From the NCBI GenBank assembly GCA_039182715.1, contig JBCDBY010000287.1, forward strand, positions 1 to 5,955: DNA of 5,955 nt, written 5' to 3'. This stretch comes from JBCDBY01 sp039182715. GTDB lineage: Bacteria > Planctomycetota > PLA2. The position numbers and the translations under genes are program-made. The notes beneath the pieces are model-generated. The model worked only from the letters and a program-made list of their open reading frames with translations. It made no database searches and was not told the origin of the DNA. This document shows positions 1 to 5,704 of this stretch, piece by piece (positions within the stretch are counted from its first letter, which is position 1; every line of letters starts with the position of its first letter).

Positions 1-1195
1 AGTGCGGCAGCAGAACCCAGGGCCACCCGTACTTGTGCAGCACGAGCTGGTTCCATCCATCCAGAATCGACCGGTAACGCGCGAGGTCACATCCTTCTTC
101 CTCCACCGATCGAGCGAGCAGATCCGCGAGATTGTTCGATCCCAGCGCGCTCTCTCCCAACCGGTCTCCCTTGCAGGCAAGCAGCACCTTCTCGAGTGCG
201 TCAAGCCGAGCCGCGGACGGAACGGCCCGGGCGAAGGAGTCCATGTCCGACGGCACGGTCGCGTGCGCGATGACCGCATCGATGTATGCCGGGAAGAAGC
301 TGGCGTCCCAGGGAACCGAACTCTGATGCCGCTTCCACCGCGCATAGAACTCGACGGCCGCCTTGCGCTGCGCGGGACGCCCCTTCGCGATCCAACGCCG
401 CAGTCGGGCGTCGATGCGGGCCGGATCGGTTTCGCGCATCAGGTGCGTCAGTCCCCAAGACGTCGAGACCTCGCTCTCCATCAACCACTCCCCGAACTCG
501 AACGAGAACGGGACGAAGGAGCCAAAGCGCTGCGCATAGCCTGCGGCGCGCGAAGGCGACTCGATCGCGCGCAGCTTTCGCTCGAGCTCGGGGATCTGGT
601 CCGGATGACGACGAAAGTAGCGCGCGACGCCCTGGACCGGCGCAACGCGCGACGGATCGAAGAGGGAGATCAGGTCGGGCACGTCGAGTCGAGCGAGCAG
701 GTGCACGGCGTGCGTCCGAATGCCTTCGTCCGAGTGGTCCAGGAGCTTCTTGAGATGGGGAATCGCCGGCTTGCCGATGACTTCGAAGGTCCGGTAGATC
801 GGCGGGTTCACGGCGTGCTCGGAGACCTTGGCAAGTTCCAGGGTCAGCTCCTCCATGCGCGCCTGCAGCGCGGTCCCCGTCCCCACGCCGTCCAACGCCT
901 TGCGGTACTCCACGATCTGGGGCCGAAGCGACTCAAGCAGCCACTTCTCGTTGCTGAGCCGGGCCAGGCGCGCGCGCGCCTCGTCGGGCCGGCCAAGCAA
1001 CGCACAGCAGATCGCGAAGCGGAATTCGGCCTGCTGCCGGATCCCGGCGGTACCGCGGGCGTCGGTCATCAACTCCGCATAGATCTTGGCGGCTTCCGCG
1101 ACTTTGCCTTCGACGACTTCGAGGATGTAGGCCTCGTGATAGCGCTGCGCGCCGGTGTTGGCGAAGAGAAGAATGGTGAGCAGAGCGGCTTGCAT
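1..1195 (-). CDS. Predicted secreted TPR/HEAT-like repeat protein (3' end beyond window)
   Basis: Reading the minus strand from the ATG at 1195-1193 gives 398 uninterrupted codons that run off the left edge, so the C-terminus is missing. Residues 1-16 (MQAALLTILLFANTGA) are hydrophobic and end in a small-residue site, which suggests a signal peptide, although the usual N-terminal Lys/Arg is absent. Residues about 19-80 are helical with TPR-like spacing (EGKVAEAAKIYAEL, then LLGRPDEARARLARL). Residues about 139-178 look like a HEAT repeat (IPHLKKLLDHSDEGIRTHAVHLLARL). The remainder is rich in Trp, Arg and aromatics and I do not recognise it. No catalytic motif is visible. The start follows the regulator stop by 4 bases and has a good ribosome binding site, so it is probably co-transcribed and co-translated with the kinase and regulator. 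A scaffold or binding role outside the cytoplasm is inferred. The reading frame is well supported; the function is unknown. Confidence 0.8.
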   Translation of the reverse strand, partial: MQAALLTILLFANTGAQRYHEAYILEVVEGKVAEAAKIYAELMTDARGTAGIRQQAEFRFAICCALLGRPDEARARLARLSNEKWLLESLRPQIVEYRKALDGVGTGTALQARMEELTLELAKVSEHAVNPPIYRTFEVIGKPAIPHLKKLLDHSDEGIRTHAVHLLARLDVPDLISLFDPSRVAPVQGVARYFRRHPDQIPELERKLRAIESPSRAAGYAQRFGSFVPFSFEFGEWLMESEVSTSWGLTHLMRETDPARIDARLRRWIAKGRPAQRKAAVEFYARWKRHQSSVPWDASFFPAYIDAVIAHATVPSDMDSFARAVPSAARLDALEKVLLACKGDRLGESALGSNNLADLLARSVEEEGCDLARYRSILDGWNQLVLHKYGWPWVLLPH

Positions 1196-1199
1196 GTCA

Positions 1200-1910
1200 C
1201 TAGACTCCCTCGGATTCGCCGGACTGTGTCGGGGAACGGTCAAAGCGGTAGCCGACGCCGCGCAAGCTGACGAAGTGCGCCGCTCCGAGTTTGCGGCGCA
1301 ACGCCATCACCGCGTTGTCGACCACGCGGCTTACGGCGTCCGCGTCGTCGCCCCAGACGCCCGCCAGCAGGCGCGCGCGCGGAACCGGTCTTCCCTCGTG
1401 CTCGGCGAAGAAGGCGACGAGGTCGAGTTCGAGTGCGGTCAAGTGAACGGCGGCGCCGGCGCGCGTGACCCGCTTCGACTCGAAGTCGATCGTCACGTCG
1501 GCGAAGTGAAGCATGCGCTTGGATACGAGACCGCGCTCCCGGTCCCAGACCCGTAGACGCGCCTCGATGCGTGCGAGCAGCTCCTGCAGCGAGAACGGCT
1601 TGACGACGTAGTCGTCGGCCCCGAGTTCGAACCCCTCGACGCGATCCTCCTCGAGCCCGCGTGCGGTCAGGCAGAGGACCGGCGTCTCGACGCCGTCGGC
1701 GCGCCAGCGGCGCAGCAGCTCCGTTCCGGCGAGACCGGGAAGCATGAGATCGAGCACGATCAGGTCGGGATCCGATCGCAGTCCGTGATGAAGACCGGAC
1801 GGACCGTCGGCGGCCGCGAGGACTTCGTATCCCTCCGATGCGAGAGCGTCCGCGAGTCCCTCGCGAATCGCGTCTTCGTCCTCGACGATCAGGATGGTCC
1901 GTCTACGCAT
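1200..1910 (-). CDS. OmpR/PhoB-family DNA-binding response regulator
   Basis: This 236-residue protein has a CheY-like receiver (about residues 4-118) and a C-terminal winged-helix DNA-binding domain (about 130-228). Receiver hallmarks are all present: acidic pair E10-D11, phospho-acceptor D54 in LIVLDLMLP, T82 in LCLTAR, and K104 in the VVKPF motif. The effector domain shows the family pattern: HLTALELDLVAFFAEHEGR, then VWG, then VVDNAVMALRRKLG and the terminal wing LRGVGYRF. It should be phosphorylated by the kinase encoded just upstream and then bind promoter DNA as a dimer; its targets cannot be read from the window. The ATG at 1910 is chosen because MRRRTILIVEDED is the normal family N-terminus and GAGGG lies just before it. 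An in-frame ATG at 1961 would add 17 residues unlike the family. The start overlaps the kinase stop by 8 bases. Length is typical and no key residue is missing. Confidence 0.95.
   Translation of the reverse strand: MRRRTILIVEDEDAIREGLADALASEGYEVLAAADGPSGLHHGLRSDPDLIVLDLMLPGLAGTELLRRWRADGVETPVLCLTARGLEEDRVEGFELGADDYVVKPFSLQELLARIEARLRVWDRERGLVSKRMLHFADVTIDFESKRVTRAGAAVHLTALELDLVAFFAEHEGRPVPRARLLAGVWGDDADAVSRVVDNAVMALRRKLGAAHFVSLRGVGYRFDRSPTQSGESEGV
1205..1211 (-). promoter_or_regulatory. Ribosome binding site for the secreted repeat protein
   Basis: On the minus strand GAGGGAG lies 9 bases before the ATG at 1195, inside the last codons of the response regulator. The regulator ends in two in-frame stops in a row (TAG at 1202-1200, TGA at 1199-1197), directly followed by C and the ATG. 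This fixes the start at 1195 and suggests that ribosomes finishing the regulator can reinitiate on this gene. Confidence 0.7.
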
Positions 1911-3504
1911 CGCCCCCCCTCGGCAGCGCGATTCGGAATTCCGCGCCCGGCGCCCCCGCATACGTGATGTGACCGCCCATCCCCTCGATCAGCTCCTTCA
2001 CCAGCGCCAGACCGACGCCCGATCCCGGTGCCGACGCCGTGTCGGGACCACGCTCGTAGGCCCGAAACATCCGCGCCGGATCCGAAAGGCCCGGCCCCTC
2101 GTCGCGCACGACAAGACTGTCATCACTCCATCCGATCCGAATCGGCGTCCCGGGCCTCGTGTACTTCGCTGCGTTGTCCAACAGGTTGCGCAGACAGCGG
2201 GCGAGCGCGGTCCGGTCCGCCTGCACACTCCCAAACGAGCCGTCGGCCCGAAGGTCTTCGGCACGCTCCGGGTGGAGCTGGCGAAACTCGTCGGCGCACG
2301 CCTCCACGACGTCGGTCAGCGGCACCGGAACCAGATCAAAACGACGGCGGCCGTCCTCGAGGCGCGAGAAGTCGAGCAGGCTCCCCAGCAGCTCGCTGGC
2401 GCGCGTCGACTCGCGGTCCATCACATCGATGTAGCGCTCGCGCTTGGCCGGGTCGCCCCGGTGCGTCGCAAGCATCTCGGCGTGCAGTCGAATCGCGGTG
2501 AGCGGCGTGCGCAGGTCGTGGGCGACCTCGGTGAGGAAGCGGCGGCGGGCGCGATCGAGTCGCTTCCGGCGGCGGAGCGTGATGGCGAGCGCGATCGGAA
2601 CGGCGAGATACGCGAGCGATCCGCCGGCGGCGGCGACGAAGACGCGTCGATAGGTCGGCACGTCGAGCCAGCTCAAGCCATGCGTAGGGACGATCGACCA
2701 GTAGCCCCGCACGCCCCCCTCGCGCCATTCTTCGTGGAGAGCGCCGTCGGCCGCGCTCATGCCGTAGACGACGGACCAGAAGGGATCGACCACATAGGTC
2801 ACCGGGCGCAGTGGGGCTCCCTTGGGAATCAGGACGACGGGAGACGGGCGCGACCGCGAGCGCGGTCCGAAGCGGTCCGGCCTCTTCGTCTGCAGCACGT
2901 ACGCGGAGCGCGTCTCGTGCAGGCCGGGCAGCTCCCTGTTCTCCAGATCCCGGTACTCGGCTGCGAGCGCCAGCATGTGGCGCACGTGCGCGCGTCCCTC
3001 GAACTCGGTGGGGTCCCGATCGAGCAGAAAGAGCTTCGACTCGGCCGGAAGATCGCAGCCTCGAAGCAGCTCGAGGTCCGGCTGACGACAAAGCCTCACA
3101 AACAACGCTGCGCGCGCGGAGAGGACGCCGGGTGCACCGAGTTCGAGCTGCAGACGGGCGTCGAGGTCGGCGAACTTCGAGGCATCGGTGCCCCCGGGGA
3201 ACACGTCGCCCAACGCCCACCGTCGGTACCCGAGGTGCACACGCGGCTCGAACTCTCCGCCGAAGTACAGCTCCCACCGGCGACCGTCGGGGGCGGGGAG
3301 CAGGTCGGCCCCGGTCTGGCGGTAGCCCAGCTCCCTCCAGAAGCCCGACTCGATCGCCAGCTCGATCGAGCGCAGAGGATCGTCGCGGACGGCCTGCAGA
3401 CGGCGCTCATAGTCCCCGTCGGCCCAGACCGCGACGCCGAGACAGATCGCCAGCGGCAGCGCAAAGAGCAGAACGATGAGCCAGGCGGCCGGATCGCGGC
3501 GCAT
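1903..3504 (-). CDS. Membrane sensor histidine kinase with long periplasmic domain
   Basis: From the ATG at 3504 this is 533 residues. TM1 is about residues 8-28 (AAWLIVLLFALPLAICLGVAVWA), followed by about 258 periplasmic residues and TM2 at about 287-310. After a short basic linker without an evident HAMP domain comes a dimerisation/phosphoacceptor helix with H329 in FLTEVAHDLRTPLTAI. The HATPase domain follows: N box LLDNAAKY (N444), G1 box DEGPGL (D468) and G2 box GSGVGLALVK (494-503). It should autophosphorylate H329 in the cytoplasm and pass phosphate to D54 of the regulator encoded next. The periplasmic domain matches no sensor fold I recognise; its only two cysteines (C139, C150) could form a disulfide. 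The start is uncertain: an in-frame ATG at 3573 would add 23 basic residues before TM1 but has no ribosome binding site and sits on the pyrH start. The ATG at 3504 has a weak AGG 9 bases upstream and is preferred. Confidence 0.94.
   Translation of the reverse strand: MRRDPAAWLIVLLFALPLAICLGVAVWADGDYERRLQAVRDDPLRSIELAIESGFWRELGYRQTGADLLPAPDGRRWELYFGGEFEPRVHLGYRRWALGDVFPGGTDASKFADLDARLQLELGAPGVLSARAALFVRLCRQPDLELLRGCDLPAESKLFLLDRDPTEFEGRAHVRHMLALAAEYRDLENRELPGLHETRSAYVLQTKRPDRFGPRSRSRPSPVVLIPKGAPLRPVTYVVDPFWSVVYGMSAADGALHEEWREGGVRGYWSIVPTHGLSWLDVPTYRRVFVAAAGGSLAYLAVPIALAITLRRRKRLDRARRRFLTEVAHDLRTPLTAIRLHAEMLATHRGDPAKRERYIDVMDRESTRASELLGSLLDFSRLEDGRRRFDLVPVPLTDVVEACADEFRQLHPERAEDLRADGSFGSVQADRTALARCLRNLLDNAAKYTRPGTPIRIGWSDDSLVVRDEGPGLSDPARMFRAYERGPDTASAPGSGVGLALVKELIEGMGGHITYAGAPGAEFRIALPRGGDA
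1913..1919 (-). repeat. Seven-G homopolymer at the kinase/regulator junction
   Basis: Seven consecutive G on the minus strand (seven C on the plus strand) encode part of the kinase's last codons (AGG GGG GGC GAT GCG TAG). Loss of one G would shift the frame to AGG GGG GCG ATG and read straight into the regulator, giving a kinase-regulator fusion. Whether this ever happens is unknown; the run may simply be a strong ribosome binding site. Confidence 0.6.
1917..1921 (-). promoter_or_regulatory. Ribosome binding site for the response regulator, within the kinase 3' end
   Basis: GAGGG on the minus strand ends 6 bases before the ATG at 1910. It runs into a 7-G homopolymer (1913-1919) and lies wholly inside the kinase reading frame. 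It supports the 1910 start over the in-frame ATG at 1961. Confidence 0.6.
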
Positions 3505-3571
3505 GGCAAAAAGCCTAGCGACGATCGATCGGCGATTGTCAGGAATCGGTCGGGCTGAATAATGACGGCGC
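3505..3571. promoter_or_regulatory. Divergent intergenic region between the kinase operon and pyrH
   Basis: This 67-base gap must carry promoters for both directions, unless the kinase promoter lies inside pyrH. The pyrH promoter is described separately. For the kinase, CTGACA (minus strand, 3542-3537) is a fair -35 element overlapping the pyrH -35, but only weak -10 candidates follow (TAGGCT at 19-base spacing), so I do not call that promoter. A perfect 10-base palindrome CGATCGATCG (3522-3531) lies between the two genes and could be an operator, though such a short palindrome may be chance. Confidence 0.5.
3536..3563 (+). promoter_or_regulatory. Candidate sigma70-type promoter for pyrH
   Basis: TTGTCA (3536-3541) matches the -35 consensus in 5 of 6 bases and AATAAT (3558-3563) matches the -10 consensus in 5 of 6, with a 16-base spacer. 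It is a distinctly AT-rich spot in GC-rich DNA. Transcription would begin around 3569-3571, at or just before the pyrH ATG at 3572, so the transcript would be leaderless or nearly so. The lack of any purine-rich ribosome binding site before that ATG agrees with this. The promoter is inferred from pattern only. Confidence 0.5.
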
Positions 3572-4288
3572 ATGTCCGACACGACCGCCATCCGCCGCGT
3601 CCTGCTCAAGCTCTCGGGTGAGGCGCTCATGGGCGACCAGGGTTACGGCATCGAGGCCGGCAAGGTGGCCGGCATCGCGACCGAGATCCAGGAGGTGCAC
3701 GCCGCCGGCATCCAGCTCGCCATCGTCGTGGGTGGCGGGAACATCTTCCGCGGCCTCTCGGCCAGCGAACGGGGCATGGAGCGGGTCGCCGCCGACCACA
3801 TGGGCATGCTGGCGACGGTCATCAACGCGCTGGCGCTGCAGGACGCGCTCGAGAAGATCGAGGTCCCCACCCGCGTCATGAGCGCCATCGAGATGCGCGA
3901 GGTTGCCGAGCCCTTCATCCGCCGCCGCGCGCTGCGGCACCTCGAAAACGACCAGGTCGTGATCTTCGCCGCCGGCACCGGCAACCCCTTCTTCACCACC
4001 GACACGGCCGCCGCCCTGCGCGCCAACGAGATCGGCGCGGAAGCGTTCCTCAAGGCGACCCAGGTCGACGGCATCTACACCGCCGACCCGAAGAAGGATC
4101 CGAACGCCGAGTTCCTCCCCGCGCTCAGCTATCGCGAGTGCATGGAGCGGGACATCCGCGTCATGGACGCGACCGCCTTCTCGCTCTGCGCGGACAACAA
4201 GATGCCGATCCACGTCTTCAACCTGCACACGCGCGGGAACATCCTGCGCGTGGTGCGGGGCGAAGCGGTGGGCTCGACCGTTCGCTAG
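3572..4288 (+). CDS. pyrH: UMP kinase (uridylate kinase)
   Basis: This cytoplasmic enzyme transfers phosphate from ATP to UMP to give UDP in pyrimidine nucleotide synthesis; bacterial members are hexamers of the amino acid kinase fold, usually controlled by GTP and UTP. The 238-residue length is normal. Motifs run in family order: KLSGEAL (13-19), VVGGGNIFRG (52-61), DHMGMLATVINALAL (75-89), GTGNPFFTTDTAA (135-147, with the D144 position), KATQVDGIYTADPKKDP (161-177), MDATAF (198-203) and the C-terminal FNLHTRGNILRVVRGE. The ATG at 3572 gives the standard N-terminus; a nearby ATG at 3562 is out of frame. Codon third positions are almost all G or C, consistent with a well-expressed core gene. 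It is not next to rpsB-tsf or frr here: the gene upstream is divergent and the one downstream is convergent, so it appears monocistronic. Confidence 0.98.
   Translation: MSDTTAIRRVLLKLSGEALMGDQGYGIEAGKVAGIATEIQEVHAAGIQLAIVVGGGNIFRGLSASERGMERVAADHMGMLATVINALALQDALEKIEVPTRVMSAIEMREVAEPFIRRRALRHLENDQVVIFAAGTGNPFFTTDTAAALRANEIGAEAFLKATQVDGIYTADPKKDPNAEFLPALSYRECMERDIRVMDATAFSLCADNKMPIHVFNLHTRGNILRVVRGEAVGSTVR
4228..4252 (+). other. Strong hairpin potential near the 3' end of pyrH
   Basis: CACGCGCGGG (4228-4237) and CCTGCGCGTG (4243-4252) can form a 10-pair stem with one G-U pair around a 5-base loop (AACAT). It lies in codons for the conserved PyrH C-terminus, about 34 bases before the stop, with no U-tract after it, so it is not a canonical terminator. 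It could be a chance product of GC-rich coding sequence, or could stall or protect the 3' end where no intergenic terminator is available. Confidence 0.4.
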
Positions 4289-5508
4289 TCAGGCACCGAA
4301 GCCAGCGACGGCAGCGGGTGGTGATCGCCCGACCAGTCGCGCGACGCGCTCAGGCCGAAGTCGCCGGTGTGCGTGAAGGTGAACACGCGGAAACCGGCGC
4401 CGGGACCCGGGACCTCGCTGCGCGGAATCACGAAGACCGCCGCGTTCTCGAAGAGGATCACGCGCGCCGACGAGCCGAGTTCGTTCTGCCCCGCATCCAG
4501 GCGCCGCAGGCTGTAGCCGCTGCCCGGGTTGCGATCGAGGAAGTACCAGCGATCCGTGTCGGCCAGCGGGTCGTTCGCCGTCTGCGCCGGCGGGTCGAAG
4601 TTGTTGCCGGTGTTGCCGTCGTGGTCGAACGCGACCCCGAAGCGCCAGATGCGGTTCGAGTTGATCAGCTCGAAGACGCCATCGAGAGCGATGTAGACGA
4701 AGTGGTATTCGCCCGACGACATCGCCACCGGCGTGTCCGCGCGAATCGTGCGGCCGAAGTCGCCCTCCCCCAGCGGGTAGGCGGGGTCCGAACCGGTAAA
4801 CGCGGACTCGAGCGCCGTGCCGTCCAGGTTCGCCTGCACGATGCCGAAGTAGCTGATCTCGCTGAGCGCTTCGCTGGGCACCTTGTCCGGCACGCTGATG
4901 TCGCCGTGCGCGACCGCCTCGCCGAAGGGGACCAGGCTCACGCCGTCGATGAACTCGTCCTGCGTGTCGCCGCCCGTCACGCGGTCCATCGTGGTGATGG
5001 CGGGCGTGAGGTCGGAGGCGATGTTGGTGATGATCAGCACCGTCGTCGTCGAACGTCCGGGGACGCCCTCGTCGCCGACGAAGAAGGAACGAATGCGGAA
5101 CTCCTGGAAGGTGAAGTCGCAGTCGCTCGCGAAGATCTCGATCGTGTCGACCTCGCCGCGCGAGAGCGTGACGGTCGACGGATTGGCGGAGAGCTTGGAT
5201 CCCGACTCGGGGATGAAGTTGAAACGGACCGGGTCGGAGCCGTTCGGGCCGGTGTGCTGCACCGAGACCGTCGCCACGCGCTGGTTGACGCCGTTCGACG
5301 GGTCGCAGTTGAAGCGGCCGCCATTGGAGATCTCCAGGTCGACGGCCTGGCCGATCGCCGTGTCGTCCGGCACCTGGTCGCCCGACTGGTCGTCTTCGAA
5401 GATCTCATCGATGAGCTCGTCGATGAACGGGGTCAGAAGCCCCCCCACGCCGCATGCGGGCAGCAGGGTGAGGCCGGCGAACAGGAACAGTGCAGTGAGT
5501 CGAGACAT
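4285..5508 (-). CDS. Predicted lipoprotein with two beta-sandwich-like domains, function unknown
   Basis: The 407-residue product starts with a lipoprotein signal peptide: MSRLTALFLFAGLTLLPAC, lipobox LPAC with C19 as the lipidated residue. Residue +2 is Gly rather than Asp, which in enteric rules favours the outer membrane. An acidic linker follows (about 29-50, DELIDEIFEDDQSGD). Residues about 55-165 have the alternating pattern of an Ig-like beta sandwich and hold the only other cysteines (C68, C130), a possible disulfide. Residues about 218-400 contain HDGNTGNNFDPP, DRWYFLDRNPGSGYSLRRLD and FRVFTFTHTGDFG, which resemble DOMON/CBM9-like sugar- or haem-binding folds; that assignment is tentative. 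No enzyme motif is seen. The ATG at 5508 is chosen over one at 5574 because it follows GGAGGG by 10 bases and puts the signal peptide at the N-terminus. Its stop shares CTAG with the pyrH stop. Confidence 0.88.
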   Translation of the reverse strand: MSRLTALFLFAGLTLLPACGVGGLLTPFIDELIDEIFEDDQSGDQVPDDTAIGQAVDLEISNGGRFNCDPSNGVNQRVATVSVQHTGPNGSDPVRFNFIPESGSKLSANPSTVTLSRGEVDTIEIFASDCDFTFQEFRIRSFFVGDEGVPGRSTTTVLIITNIASDLTPAITTMDRVTGGDTQDEFIDGVSLVPFGEAVAHGDISVPDKVPSEALSEISYFGIVQANLDGTALESAFTGSDPAYPLGEGDFGRTIRADTPVAMSSGEYHFVYIALDGVFELINSNRIWRFGVAFDHDGNTGNNFDPPAQTANDPLADTDRWYFLDRNPGSGYSLRRLDAGQNELGSSARVILFENAAVFVIPRSEVPGPGAGFRVFTFTHTGDFGLSASRDWSGDHHPLPSLASVPD

Positions 5509-5518
5509 GAAACAACAG

Positions 5519-5524
5519 CCCTCC
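5519..5524 (-). promoter_or_regulatory. Ribosome binding site for the lipoprotein gene
   Basis: GGAGGG on the minus strand, 10 bases before the ATG at 5508. It decides between this start and the in-frame ATG at 5574, which would put 22 non-hydrophobic residues in front of the lipoprotein signal. Confidence 0.65.
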
Positions 5525-5545
5525 GGAATACCTATCGGTTCGGGC

Positions 5546-5574
5546 ACCTTAGTGCGGCCAACAGGGGGGTTCAA
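5546..5574 (-). promoter_or_regulatory. Candidate promoter of the lipoprotein gene
   Basis: On the minus strand TTGAAC (5574-5569; 4 of 6 to the -35 consensus) is followed at 17 bases by TAAGGT (5551-5546; 3 of 6 to the -10 consensus). Transcription would start near 5539 and give a leader of about 31 bases that contains the ribosome binding site. The match is weak and rests mainly on spacing and position. Confidence 0.3.
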
Positions 5575-5590
5575 TGTCCGAATCCGGCAC

Positions 5591-5608
5591 GTGACAGAAC
5601 CGTGTCAC
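5591..5608. promoter_or_regulatory. Inverted repeat, candidate transcription factor operator
   Basis: GTGACA and TGTCAC are perfect inverted 6-base arms around a 6-base spacer (GAACCG). The dyad lies upstream of the candidate lipoprotein promoter, centred about 60 bases before its predicted start site, a position usual for activators. It is not a CRP site, whose half-sites TGTGA and TCACA are 6 bases apart. The binding protein is unknown. Confidence 0.4.
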
Positions 5609-5704
5609 AAGCCGACCCAATCCCGGAAATATGTCCTGTCTTTTGGCCATTCCCGGGCACTTTGCAGGCTTTGAGCTCCGGTCCGTGCGCCGGCGCCGAG
5701 GGCA

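Larger units (their letters stand above)
5509..5704. other. Intergenic region between the 2H phosphoesterase and lipoprotein genes
   Basis: This 196-base stretch is the only sizeable non-coding gap in the window. It is less GC-rich than its neighbours in the middle (5620-5680). It holds the lipoprotein ribosome binding site and candidate promoter, a dyad at 5591-5608, an imperfect palindrome GGAAATATGTCC (5625-5636) and a short GC palindrome GCGCCGGCGC (5687-5696) just past the upstream gene's stop. No hairpin followed by a T-run is seen on the minus strand, so no terminator is called. No convincing small ORF was found. Confidence 0.6.

Noticed and set aside
2..1270. Long plus-strand open frame (422 codons) opposite the secreted repeat protein
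   Set aside because: Its translation is Arg/Gly/Pro-rich without domains, while the minus strand encodes a sensible signal peptide and repeat protein with a ribosome binding site. Such antisense frames are common in GC-rich genes.
1894..3558. Plus-strand open frame of 554 codons opposite the histidine kinase
   Set aside because: The minus strand has every kinase motif in order; the plus frame is low-complexity and shows no family features.
3539..4228. Minus-strand open frame of 229 codons opposite pyrH
   Set aside because: It is the antisense of a clear pyrH, and its His/Asp/Val-rich composition is what GC-rich antisense frames give.
5404..5415. Perfect 12-base palindrome CTCATCGATGAG
   Set aside because: It lies inside the lipoprotein coding sequence in the acidic IDELIDE linker, where repeated GAT/GAG/ATC codons make such palindromes likely; no loop or regulatory context.
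5589..5610. CRP/FNR-type binding site
   Set aside because: TGTGA on the minus strand is followed by TCACG only after 10 bases, not the 6 required, so the CRP pattern does not fit.
5687..5698. Terminator for the 2H phosphoesterase gene
   Set aside because: The GC palindromes just after the stop have no loop and no following T-run on the minus strand.
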